A DNA stretch of 13,389 nt from Syntrophaceae bacterium (GCA_017885225.1 JAFNGM010000265.1:1-13389); one strand, 5' to 3'; numbered from the stretch's first letter, positions 1 to 6,941 are shown. Notes: generated by a model from the sequence alone, not told the origin. Numbers and translations: made by a program.

Positions 1-600
1 AGGACCGGGAATCGGCCTGGGTCCCGCGATCTTATGGGGAGGACCCATCATCTTCGGCGGTTCCGCCGCCGGTCCGCCGCCGGACACATGAACTTCACCG
101 TCATATACTTTTACCAGCGCCGACTTATCTTCTTCGACATTCACACGATACACGGTACCTCTTACACCTGCTACGGCATTCTCACACTGAAGCTCAAATT
201 GACCCCTTCTTCCAACGGCCTTGCTCACATTGGCCCATGTCCTTCCTACAGCCATATGAAACTTTATATTTCTCGGTTGAGTTTCGCTTCCGGAATCAAT
301 CTGAATAACCTTAAAATTAGAATTGCCCGCAAAGCGAACCGTGGAATAATCCGGCAGAATAAGCTCCAGCCTCGCTCTGGATCCGGTACTGACTTGGTCG
401 CCTGCCCTGAGAACATCTCCTGCTTTCAAGGAACGCCATCTTTTAGTACTCGCCAGAAGTACTTTCACCGATCCCTGCAAAAGGTTTACTTTCGTTTCCC
501 CTCTGCCTATCTTTAACTCCATGATCCTTTTCGCATCAACCTGTTGAAGACCAAGCAACACAAATGATACCACACATAAAAAAACTATTATCTTTTTCAT
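1..600 (-). CDS. Exported FecR-domain protein, 3' end outside window
   Basis: The reading frame is open for 200 codons from the ATG at 600 to the window edge, with no stop, so the C-terminus is missing. The first ~23 residues form a signal peptide (Lys-Lys, a hydrophobic core, then VDA before a charged segment), placing the protein in the periplasm or outer membrane. Residues ~30-165 read as a FecR domain: [16 protein letters not shown], a paired [17 protein letters not shown] segment, [11 protein letters not shown], and the terminal GVRGTVYRV signature. The visible C-terminal part is rich in Gly and Pro. A good ribosome site (GGAG, 6 nt before the ATG) supports the start. It lies 101 bp downstream of the lipoprotein gene, on the same strand. 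FecR itself is a sigma-factor regulator, but no sigma factor or TonB receptor is visible here. Stand-alone periplasmic FecR domains are common in Deltaproteobacteria and their function is largely unknown. Confidence 0.85.
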   Translation of the reverse strand, partial: MKKIIVFLCVVSFVLLGLQQVDAKRIMELKIGRGETKVNLLQGSVKVLLASTKRWRSLKAGDVLRAGDQVSTGSRARLELILPDYSTVRFAGNSNFKVIQIDSGSETQPRNIKFHMAVGRTWANVSKAVGRRGQFELQCENAVAGVRGTVYRVNVEEDKSALVKVYDGEVHVSGGGPAAEPPKMMGPPHKIAGPRPIPGP

Positions 601-701
601 CTGCGTCTCCTTTTTGAGAGTATATAGCGTTCGGCGTGTGATGATACAAAGCGAAATAAATTTACCCGTCTTTTGTGAAGTATCTCATTGATCCATGAAT
701 A

Positions 702-1319
702 TTATGTTACCGAATCAGGACCATCAGGGAGAGTCTTCATGGCCTTATCTACAACTTCCTGAATCGTCGGCTCATATGTCAGACATGATTCCAATTCAAG
801 TTGCTCCCGTGAAAACCCATAATTTCTTTTGACGATGCTATAACGGGAGCTCCAGAGCGTCACACCGGTCTTTGCGCTCCGCAGTTCGAACACTACGGAT
901 ACGCGTATGGGTGCATACACGTAAGAAAACGAAGTCGAGCACTCAGAGAGTGTCGCATAAAGGACCGCGTCGACACCTAAAAGCTCCCCTACCGCCTTAG
1001 GAGGAATGGTTTCTCTCTTGAAATCTGCATATCCCCCATACACCTTAGAGAGCTTTTCATCAATGAGCTGCAGTGGTATTTTGGGGTAACCCTTGAAATA
1101 CAGTTCGTTGAAAACTTTTTCTCTGAGCATATGAGCCGCTTTTGCATCGGCAGTCTGGTTCTTTACAAGCAATACGGCAATGAATCTTGTGCCGCTTTTA
1201 CTATAATCGGGATCCACTTTACTGGGTATGGATGTACACCCTATTGCCATGGCGAGGACAATTATTGATATAAGAAGCCGGATGTACAAAAAAATGAAAT
1301 CTATTTTCATCGGGAACAT
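702..1319 (-). CDS. GNA1162/DUF799-type outer-membrane lipoprotein
   Basis: The product is a 205-residue protein. A hydrophobic N-terminus ends in the lipobox-like AIGC (Cys28), followed by Thr-Ser, which suggests outer-membrane sorting. The mature part matches my recollection of the GNA1162/DUF799 family (PF05643): FIAVLLVKNQTAD near the start, an LGVDAVLYATLSE core at ~113-125, and LRSAKTGVTLWSS at ~146-158. This family has a fold related to the TolB N-domain and CsgG and often sits beside CsgG-like lipoproteins, but its biochemical role is not established. The ATG at 1319 lies 4 bp after the stop of the FlgT-N-like gene, so the two are surely co-transcribed. The Shine-Dalgarno is weak (AGAGA). 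A second in-frame ATG at 1310 would shorten the signal peptide by three residues and cannot be excluded. Confidence 0.83.
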   Translation of the reverse strand: MFPMKIDFIFLYIRLLISIIVLAMAIGCTSIPSKVDPDYSKSGTRFIAVLLVKNQTADAKAAHMLREKVFNELYFKGYPKIPLQLIDEKLSKVYGGYADFKRETIPPKAVGELLGVDAVLYATLSECSTSFSYVYAPIRVSVVFELRSAKTGVTLWSSRYSIVKRNYGFSREQLELESCLTYEPTIQEVVDKAMKTLPDGPDSVT

Positions 1320-1323
1320 TATA

Positions 1324-2013
1324 TTATCTCTGTTTTAGGAAAGTAACTGCTATATAATCCTGATCCTCACGAATAGTATTGAGGGAAAATTGTCCCGTTT
1401 TCATGAGCTCGTCTGTGAGAGACCGGATATTCCCACCCTGGATAGTTAACATCAGTCTTGCCGTACCGTGTTCCATGCGTTGAGGATGATAATGCCTTAC
1501 ACCGCGGATCCTGGTCATAAGCAGTTCTCTGATTTTCGCATAATCCGCATAATTTTCTATACCCTGCACCGTGATAACTGCCTTCACGAAAGGGCCTCCG
1601 TTCATCGCCGCCGTGAGCAGTCCAAGGGCCCTGAGATTATCTTTTATATCGCCCACAGATAATGTTGATTTAATGCCGACTTTATAGTGTGGGTGATCCT
1701 GTCTTTCACTGACAATTCTGTAATCATGAATGTAATCTTCATATTTTGCATAAATACCGTCTCTGATTACTTGAGATTTCTCCGCAGCGGTATTCTGAGG
1801 GATCAACGTTAACACTACATATTCCACAGCCTTCTGGAGAGCATCACGGATGGCATTATTTCTTGCACGCTCTATATTATCATTTTTGATGACACTTGTT
1901 CCCTCTGCGTCCACTATCCGGACTTCCCCATTGCTCTGTGAAAATCCCTCAGAGAATAATACGAGGAAAATACAGGGTGCAATAACCGCTGCAATAAAAA
2001 ACTTCTTTATCAT
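1324..2013 (-). CDS. Exported FlgT-N/LPP20-like envelope protein
   Basis: The product is 229 residues with a clear signal peptide (MIKKFF, then a hydrophobic stretch to ~residue 25). Residues ~31-135 fit the FlgT N-terminal/LPP20-like pattern: VRIVDAEGTSVI, then ERARNNAIRDALQKAVEYV, IRDGIYAKYEDYIHDYRIVSE, and YKVGIKSTLSVGDIKDNL. A second alpha/beta region follows at ~142-225 and contains GTARLMLTIQGG. In Vibrio, FlgT shapes the flagellar H-ring, but the deltaproteobacterial relatives occur without flagellar genes and have no proven role. None are visible here. The ATG overlaps the stop codon of the preceding gene (ATGA, 2010-2013) and there is no strong ribosome site, so translation is probably coupled. 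The next gene is a GNA1162-type lipoprotein 4 bp away, suggesting the two act in one envelope assembly. The family call is pattern-based. Confidence 0.75.
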   Translation of the reverse strand: MIKKFFIAAVIAPCIFLVLFSEGFSQSNGEVRIVDAEGTSVIKNDNIERARNNAIRDALQKAVEYVVLTLIPQNTAAEKSQVIRDGIYAKYEDYIHDYRIVSERQDHPHYKVGIKSTLSVGDIKDNLRALGLLTAAMNGGPFVKAVITVQGIENYADYAKIRELLMTRIRGVRHYHPQRMEHGTARLMLTIQGGNIRSLTDELMKTGQFSLNTIREDQDYIAVTFLKQR

Positions 2014-2420
2014 CTTTTCAATTTTTCTATTTCTTCCCTGATCACCCTTTCGGCAATCTCCGGCACCATCTCTTTCACGATCCTTTCGGTTGTTTCTGCA
2101 ACCATTTTCATAATCTCTTCATGAAGGCCAGGATCATACCGCAAGCCCCCGGAACCCTTTTCCACCACATCCGTAAGGTCATACACCGCGTCGTCGGGAT
2201 TCAACATCCTCTCATATACCCGGCCATCAATGACAATAATCTCCCGATCTTTTTTGGCATCGCTTACCAAATTATCGCCGGCCACATCATGGAGATTATA
2301 GATCCTGTCATCTGTTGTCAAGAGACGGTCGTCTATAATAATATCGCCCTTACGGGTGTCTCCGATTTCTCCGCCATCTTCACCGAGTAATCCCACTACT
2401 TGCTTTGATGGTGCATCCAT
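2010..2420 (-). CDS. Hypothetical repeat protein with PopZ-like C-terminal helix
   Basis: I cannot name this gene. The chosen start is the ATG at 2420, preceded by GTGAGG 6 nt upstream, giving 136 residues. A GTG at 2432 would add four. There is no signal peptide or membrane segment, so it is likely cytoplasmic, unlike its three downstream partners. Two copies of a motif are visible: DDRIYNLHDV at 37-46 and DDAVYDLTDV at 77-86, each preceded by an Ile/Val-rich strand (DIIIDD at 26-31; EIIVID at 60-65). The C-terminus (~100-136) is an amphipathic helix with a central proline, including IVKEMVPEIAERVIREEI. It resembles the terminal helix of PopZ/DUF2497 proteins and of some deltaproteobacterial response regulators, where it mediates self-assembly or partner binding. 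It is first in the operon and overlaps the next gene by 4 bp. A scaffold or regulatory role is only an inference. Confidence 0.75.
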   Translation of the reverse strand: MDAPSKQVVGLLGEDGGEIGDTRKGDIIIDDRLLTTDDRIYNLHDVAGDNLVSDAKKDREIIVIDGRVYERMLNPDDAVYDLTDVVEKGSGGLRYDPGLHEEIMKMVAETTERIVKEMVPEIAERVIREEIEKLKR

Positions 2421-2458
2421 ATTCAGCCTCACTTTGCCTTAATGGAAATATAATGTAA

Positions 2459-2487
2459 ATAATAGCGAGAGTTATCACACCTGCCCA
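2459..2487 (-). promoter_or_regulatory. Candidate sigma-70 promoter of the envelope operon
   Basis: On the minus strand a TATTAT hexamer (5 of 6 to consensus) lies 17 nt downstream of TGGGCA (4 of 6). Transcription would begin near 2452, leaving a leader of about 32 nt that contains the GAGG ribosome site of the gene starting at 2420. The position, between the rsmI stop and the operon start, is right. The evidence is motif matching only. Confidence 0.35.
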
Positions 2488-2495
2488 AACAGTTC

Positions 2496-2522
2496 AAGGA
2501 AATAGTAAAAAGCAATTTCCTT
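2496..2522 (-). repeat. Inverted repeat directly after the rsmI stop
   Basis: A perfect 8-bp inverted repeat (AAGGAAAT / ATTTCCTT) with an 11-nt loop begins one base after the rsmI stop codon. On the rsmI strand it is not followed by a T-run, and the stem is AT-rich, so it would be a poor intrinsic terminator. It could slow transcription or protect the 3' end of the rsmI message. Confidence 0.3.
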
Positions 2523-3377
2523 TTATCCCTCATGATTTATAACAATCTTGTACACCCTTTTCCGGGGTATTGCCATATCATGTGCAAGCTTTTCGATTAT
2601 ATCCCGTCGTGACAAATCCGTGTCATTGCGCAGTTGATCCAGTCTTGCCCGTATATCACTATCCGAATATGATGTGGGTATCTGTTTTTTCGCGGCGATT
2701 ATTATGGTAATTTCTCCTTTTACCGTCTTTTCCCGTAACACGTGAATGACACTGCTCACGGTTCCACGCAGGATTTCCTCGAAAACTTTTGTAAGTTCTC
2801 TCACCACAACGATCCTTCTATCGCCTAACACGGACTCCATATCACTGAGGGTTGCCATTAGCCGCTTGGGAGATTCATACAACACGAGCGTCTTTGTTTC
2901 TTCCGCGAGAGATCTTAAAAAATTCTTTCGACTCGATGCTCTCGACGGGAAAAACCCATAAAAAATAAAATGATCAATGGGCAAACCCGCAACGCTGAGC
3001 GCTGCTATAACTGCGGATACGCCGGGAACAGGAACAACTTTGATGCCGTGTTCCACAGCCTGACTTACCAGCACATATCCAGGATCGGAAATACAGGGCG
3101 TTCCCGCATCAGAAACATACGCTACATCCATGCCTTCGTTCAATTTTGATATGAGGCGCCGGCTCTTTTTTCCCTCAACCTGCTCATACAGGCTCATTAA
3201 GGGAGTGTGAATATCATATGCATTCAAAAGTTTTCTTGTCCTGCGCGTATCCTCGGCAGCGATCAACGGTACCTCTTTGAGAATACGTATCGCTCTCAGC
3301 GTAATGTCCTCGAGGTTCCCTATGGGGGTAGCCACGATATACAAAGTACCTTTTTTTATATCACTATTCCGCTGCAT
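2523..3377 (-). CDS. rsmI: 16S rRNA (cytidine-1402-2'-O)-methyltransferase
   Basis: RsmI methylates the ribose of C1402 in the decoding centre of 16S rRNA using S-adenosylmethionine, fine-tuning start-codon choice and fidelity. The product has 284 residues from the ATG at 3377, the usual family length. The tetrapyrrole-methylase-fold signatures are all present: [17 protein letters not shown] at 10-26, [12 protein letters not shown] at 40-51, [13 protein letters not shown] from ~88, VPVPGVSAV near 115, FYGFFPSR and LYESPKR. A C-terminal basic helical segment ([13 protein letters not shown]) follows. A GTG at 3389 would add four residues; neither start has a well-placed ribosome site, though a GGGGA lies close before the GTG. 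In related genomes rsmI normally sits next to yraN; here a plus-strand sugar cassette separates them. Confidence 0.96.
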   Translation of the reverse strand: MQRNSDIKKGTLYIVATPIGNLEDITLRAIRILKEVPLIAAEDTRRTRKLLNAYDIHTPLMSLYEQVEGKKSRRLISKLNEGMDVAYVSDAGTPCISDPGYVLVSQAVEHGIKVVPVPGVSAVIAALSVAGLPIDHFIFYGFFPSRASSRKNFLRSLAEETKTLVLYESPKRLMATLSDMESVLGDRRIVVVRELTKVFEEILRGTVSSVIHVLREKTVKGEITIIIAAKKQIPTSYSDSDIRARLDQLRNDTDLSRRDIIEKLAHDMAIPRKRVYKIVINHEG

Positions 3378-3392
3378 CAAAGATACCACTGG

Positions 3393-3421
3393 TCCCCGAG
3401 ATTGTTTTAACCCTCAGGGGA
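3393..3421. promoter_or_regulatory. Hairpin in the rsmI leader
   Basis: TCCCC (3393-3397) pairs with GGGGA (3417-3421), and GAG (3398-3400) pairs with CTC (3413-3415). One base is bulged at 3416 and the loop is 12 nt. In the rsmI transcript this hairpin would lie just before the start codons and hold the only SD-like GGGGA in the stem, so it could limit translation initiation. There is no T-run on either side, so it is not a standard terminator. Confidence 0.4.
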
Positions 3422-3430
3422 TATTTCTTG

Positions 3431-3464
3431 TTGACATTATAAGGAGGTTTTTGCTAAATAGCAG
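3431..3464. promoter_or_regulatory. Overlapping divergent promoter candidates
   Basis: On the minus strand a perfect TATAAT (3436-3441) could be the -10 of rsmI; its -35 (CTGCTA, 17 nt upstream) is weak. On the plus strand a perfect TTGACA (3431-3436) could be the -35 of the sugar cassette, with a weak -10 (CTAAAT at 3454-3459, spacing 17). The two elements share base 3436, so both promoters could not be occupied at once. Motif evidence only. Confidence 0.35.
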
Positions 3465-3492
3465 ACTTCAAAATAAAATACCATTAAAACTC

Positions 3493-4425
3493 ATGAAACG
3501 CATACTTATTACTGGCGGCGCAGGCTTTTTAGGATCTCACCTCTGCGATCGACTCATCGAACAGGGCAACGATGTCTTATGCCTGGACAATTTTTTTACC
3601 GGCAGTAAGGAGAATATTCTTCATCTCCTGAAAAAATCCCGTTTTGAATTGATACGGCATGATATCATCAACCCGATTTATCTTGAGGTTGATCAAATTT
3701 ACAACCTGGCATCTCCTGCCTCACCGGTCCACTACCAGTACAATCCGATTAAAACCATCAAGACGAACGTCATGGGAACTATTAACACCCTTGGTCTCGC
3801 GAAGCGGGTGAAGGCCAGAATCCTGTTAGCATCCACGTCCGAGGTCTATGGTGATCCGGAAGTTCATCCCCAAAAAGAAGATTATTGGGGCAGGGTCAAT
3901 CCCATCGGGATCAGAAGCTGTTATGACGAAGGGAAAAGGGCGGCGGAGTGCCTCATGATGGACTATCATCGACAGAATCGTGTGGATATAAAAATTGCCA
4001 GAATCTTTAACACCTACGGACCACGGATGGCAATGAATGATGGGCGTGTTGTCAGTAATTTGATCATCCAGGCCCTGAAAGAGGAAGATATCACCATCTA
4101 TGGGGACGGCTGCCAGACCAGGTCATTCTGTTATGTCGATGACATGGTGGACGGCATCATACGAATGATGGAAAGCCGGCAAGATTTTTTGGGACCCGTA
4201 AATTTAGGGAATCCCCACGAGTTTACAATCATGGAGCTCGCGAAAACGATACTCAGGATGACCGAAAGTCGATCGAATATTATCTTTGCACCACTGCCCC
4301 AGGATGACCCAAAGCAACGCAAACCCGATATTTCTTTAGCCGGAGAAACCCTGGGCTGGCAACCGAGGATCGGTCTGGAAGAAGGGCTCGAACACACCAT
4401 TGCATATTTTCGTAGCTTACTGTAG
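3493..4425 (+). CDS. uxs: UDP-glucuronic acid decarboxylase (UDP-xylose synthase)
   Basis: This NAD-dependent short-chain dehydrogenase/reductase oxidises UDP-glucuronate at C4, decarboxylates it and reduces the intermediate to UDP-xylose. The start used is the ATG at 3493 (310 residues), which begins [14 protein letters not shown], the family's normal N-terminus with the NAD-binding glycine motif (8-14). Other hallmarks are TSEVYGDP at 115-122, the catalytic YDEGK (Tyr144, Lys148), [11 protein letters not shown] at 169-179 and SFCYVDD at 211-217. It is the decarboxylase subtype rather than a dTDP-glucose dehydratase, judged by SEVYGDP, the NPIG segment before Tyr144 and the overall length. 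No ribosome site precedes this ATG. A strong AAGGAGG at 3441-3447 lies 3 nt before an in-frame TTG (3451), which would add 14 residues. The next gene supplies its substrate. The product would feed surface polysaccharide synthesis, though no glycosyltransferase is in the window. Confidence 0.93.
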   Translation: MKRILITGGAGFLGSHLCDRLIEQGNDVLCLDNFFTGSKENILHLLKKSRFELIRHDIINPIYLEVDQIYNLASPASPVHYQYNPIKTIKTNVMGTINTLGLAKRVKARILLASTSEVYGDPEVHPQKEDYWGRVNPIGIRSCYDEGKRAAECLMMDYHRQNRVDIKIARIFNTYGPRMAMNDGRVVSNLIIQALKEEDITIYGDGCQTRSFCYVDDMVDGIIRMMESRQDFLGPVNLGNPHEFTIMELAKTILRMTESRSNIIFAPLPQDDPKQRKPDISLAGETLGWQPRIGLEEGLEHTIAYFRSLL

Positions 4426-4440
4426 GCATCAGGAGTTGTC

Positions 4441-5814
4441 ATGAATTTCAAAAAAAACATCCTGTGCATCGGCGCCGGCTATGTCGGCGGTCCAACCATG
4501 GCGGTGATTGCATACAAATGTCCTCAGTTTAGAGTCACTATTGCAGACATCAATCCGGCACGCATTGCCGAGTGGAACTCCGACGAGCTCCCTCTCTACG
4601 AACCCGGTCTCGACGAAATTATTAGGGCAACCCGGGGGAAAAACCTCTTCTTCACCACCGACATACAGCGCAGCATCAGGGATAATGACATCATCTTTGT
4701 GAGCGTCAATACTCCGACCAAAATGTTTGGCGCAGGCGCCGGCATGGCAGCGGACCTCCAATACTGGGAAAAAACAGCCAGACAGATCCTCCAGTACTCC
4801 GAGTCATCGAAAATCGTGATCGAAAAAAGCACTCTCCCCGTAAAGACTGCTCAGGCGATGGAAAATATCTTGCGCAACGCCCATTCATTTACTTTCGAAG
4901 TGCTCTCCAATCCTGAATTTTTAGCGGAAGGAACAGCCATTAAGGACATGGAAAACCCTGACCGCGTTCTTATCGGTTCCCGGGAGACGGCAAGCGGCTT
5001 CAAAGCCAGGGAAGAACTTGTCGAAATATATGCCAACTGGATACCGAGGGAAAAGATTATTACCTCAAACATCTGGAGCAGCGAACTTTCCAAGATCGTG
5101 TCGAATGCCTTTCTCGCCCAGAGGATATCGTCTATCAACGCCATTTCCGCCCTCTGCGAGAAAACTGATGCCGACATCATCGAGGTTGCAAGGGCGGTCG
5201 GCATGGACAGCCGGATAGGCGGCAAATATCTGAATTCGAGCGTTGGTTTCGGCGGTTCCTGCTTCAAAAAAGATATCCTGAACCTGGTCTATCTCTGCAG
5301 GCACTACGGCCTCAACGAAGTTGCCGACTACTGGGAGGGAGTGGTAAAAATCAACCAATACCAGCAGGAGCGTTTTACGCTGAATATGCTGACGGCCATG
5401 TTTAATACCCTTGCCGACAAGAAGATATGCCTCTTCGGAGTCTCCTTCAAGGCCAATACAAGCGATACCAGAGAAAGTCCCGCGATTTTTATTGCGAAGA
5501 AACTCTTGGAGGAAAAAGCGGAAATCATCATTACGGATCCGCAGGCATTGAGAAACGCCAGGACCGACCTTGCAGGTATGGAGGGCAGAGTCAGCTTTAT
5601 CGATGATCCTTACAAGGCAGCAGCAGGCTGCCACGCCATTGCCGTAATGACCGAATGGGATCTCTATAGAGACCTGGACTATCAAAAAATCTACGACACC
5701 ATGATCAAGCCGGCCTCTCTCTTTGACGGGAGAAACATCATCGATCACAGAAGATGCCATAATATCGGCTTCAATGTCTATCCCATCGGGAAACCAGCCC
5801 TGACGCATTTCTGA
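4441..5814 (+). CDS. ugd: UDP-glucose 6-dehydrogenase, eukaryote-type
   Basis: The enzyme oxidises UDP-glucose twice with two NAD+ to give UDP-glucuronate, the substrate of the decarboxylase just upstream. At 457 residues it is close to animal UGDH and longer than many bacterial enzymes. Visible motifs are the NAD-binding CIGAGYVGGPT (9-19), LPLYEPGLDEI (50-60), SVNTPTK (88-94), EKSTLPV (128-134), NPEFLAEGTA (157-166), SSELSKIVSNAFLAQRISS (213-231), and the active-site loop SVGFGGSCFKKD with Cys274. SFKANTSDTRES (335-346) and MTEWD mark the C-terminal UDP-binding domain. GGPT in place of the usual bacterial GLV, together with AFLAQRISSINAISALCE, is as in animal and plant enzymes. A CAGGAG 5 nt before the ATG and a 15-bp gap to the previous gene support an operon. 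All catalytic residues appear intact. Confidence 0.96.
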   Translation: MNFKKNILCIGAGYVGGPTMAVIAYKCPQFRVTIADINPARIAEWNSDELPLYEPGLDEIIRATRGKNLFFTTDIQRSIRDNDIIFVSVNTPTKMFGAGAGMAADLQYWEKTARQILQYSESSKIVIEKSTLPVKTAQAMENILRNAHSFTFEVLSNPEFLAEGTAIKDMENPDRVLIGSRETASGFKAREELVEIYANWIPREKIITSNIWSSELSKIVSNAFLAQRISSINAISALCEKTDADIIEVARAVGMDSRIGGKYLNSSVGFGGSCFKKDILNLVYLCRHYGLNEVADYWEGVVKINQYQQERFTLNMLTAMFNTLADKKICLFGVSFKANTSDTRESPAIFIAKKLLEEKAEIIITDPQALRNARTDLAGMEGRVSFIDDPYKAAAGCHAIAVMTEWDLYRDLDYQKIYDTMIKPASLFDGRNIIDHRRCHNIGFNVYPIGKPALTHF

Positions 5815-5819
5815 TATCA

Positions 5820-6941
5820 ATGAGCCACATCGATACTTTCAATATCACCATTATCGGTGCCGGGGTAATTGGACTTGCCATAGCGGAGGAGCTCTCATTC
5901 CAGCATGAACGGGTACTCGTCGTCGAGAAAAACACCGGTTTCGGTCAGGAAACGAGCAGCCGCAACAGCGAGGTGATTCACGCGGGTATCTACTATCCCC
6001 ACGGATTCCTGAAGGCCGCCTTCTGCACTGATGGGAACACGCTTCTCTATAGGCTGTGCAGGGAGCGAAAGATCCCCCATACGCGCATCGGCAAACTGAT
6101 AGTCGCCACAGACGAGGAAGAGTGTGGAAAACTCGCATCCATTCAAAAGCATGCGGAGGGAAACGGCGTCCGTGATCTCACCTTGTTGGGAAAAAAGCAA
6201 ATCCTGACTCTTGAACCGGAGGTCGTCGCCAAAGCCGCCATCTTTTCCCCTTCTACGGGTATTATCGACAGCCACAGCCTTATGAGATCATTCTGCGTCA
6301 ATGCGGAATCCAACGGGGCCATCGTTGCGTTCCGCTCGGAAGTGACGGCAATTCATAACGAGTACGGATCTTACGAACTGGAAACGAACAGAGGGGAATA
6401 CAGGTTGCGCACGAAGCTTCTGATCAACTGCGCCGGACTCTATTCCGACAGAATTGCCGCTCTGGCCGGCATTGACATCGACCGGCATGGATACCGCCTG
6501 AAATACTGCAAGGGAAATTACTTCACTGCTTCCCCAGCGCCGAAGCTGCATCATTTAGTGTACCCCGTGCCGCCTGAAAATACGGTCAGTCTCGGCATCC
6601 ACGCCACGCGTGATTTGGGCAACCGGATCAAGTTCGGCCCGGACAGCCATTACGTCGATGAAATCGAGTACACCATCGATGAGGGGAGGAAAGCATCGTT
6701 TTATCATTCCATCAAAAAATATCTGCCGGGAATAAAGGAAGATGCACTCCATCCGGACATGTGCGGCATCAGGCCGAAACTCCAGGGCCCTGGTGAGCCG
6801 TACCGCGATTTCATCATTCAAGACGAAAAAGAAAAAGGATATCCGGGGTTGATAAATCTCATCGGCATTGAATCTCCCGGATTGACGTCCTGTGTTGCCA
6901 TCGCACGGTATGTATCGTCTATAGTGAGTCAATACTTTTAG
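5820..6941 (+). CDS. FAD-dependent oxidoreductase, L-2-hydroxyglutarate oxidase-like
   Basis: The product is a 373-residue flavoprotein of the DAO/LhgO group. The N-terminal Rossmann motif is IIGAGVIGLAIAEEL (11-25), with an acidic residue ending the second strand (Glu36). SSRNSEVIHAGIYY (46-59) corresponds to the HxxGHNSGVIHxGIYY block of L-2-hydroxyglutarate oxidases, but lacks its HQTGH start. INCAGLYSDR (202-211), GIRPKLQGPG (316-325) and GIESPGLTSCVAIA (349-362) complete the fold. Known members oxidise L-2-hydroxyglutarate to 2-oxoglutarate and pass electrons to quinone. The actual substrate here is not proven and could be another 2-hydroxy acid or a sugar acid. The ATG lies 5 bp after the dehydrogenase stop without a visible ribosome site, so translation is probably coupled, which ties it functionally to the two sugar-nucleotide genes. 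There are no membrane segments. No terminator is evident in the 54 bp before the convergent yraN. Confidence 0.85.
   Translation: MSHIDTFNITIIGAGVIGLAIAEELSFQHERVLVVEKNTGFGQETSSRNSEVIHAGIYYPHGFLKAAFCTDGNTLLYRLCRERKIPHTRIGKLIVATDEEECGKLASIQKHAEGNGVRDLTLLGKKQILTLEPEVVAKAAIFSPSTGIIDSHSLMRSFCVNAESNGAIVAFRSEVTAIHNEYGSYELETNRGEYRLRTKLLINCAGLYSDRIAALAGIDIDRHGYRLKYCKGNYFTASPAPKLHHLVYPVPPENTVSLGIHATRDLGNRIKFGPDSHYVDEIEYTIDEGRKASFYHSIKKYLPGIKEDALHPDMCGIRPKLQGPGEPYRDFIIQDEKEKGYPGLINLIGIESPGLTSCVAIARYVSSIVSQYF

Noticed and set aside
34..516. Open plus-strand frame of 160 codons
   Set aside because: It lies entirely antisense to the FecR-domain gene, has low-complexity Arg/Ser-rich translation, no ribosome site and no recognisable domain.
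604..649. Promoter before the FecR gene (TTGTAT, 17 nt, TATATA on the minus strand)
   Set aside because: Both hexamers are weak (3-4 of 6), and the resulting leader of about 14 nt would barely contain the ribosome site. Read-through from the lipoprotein gene is as likely.
3277..3492. N-terminal extension of the UDP-xylose synthase back to 3277
   Set aside because: It runs antisense into rsmI and its translation has no family similarity. Only the short stretch from the TTG at 3451 remains possible.
5065..5820. 251-codon minus-strand open frame
   Set aside because: It is a shadow of the UDP-glucose dehydrogenase gene, with no ribosome site or recognisable motif.
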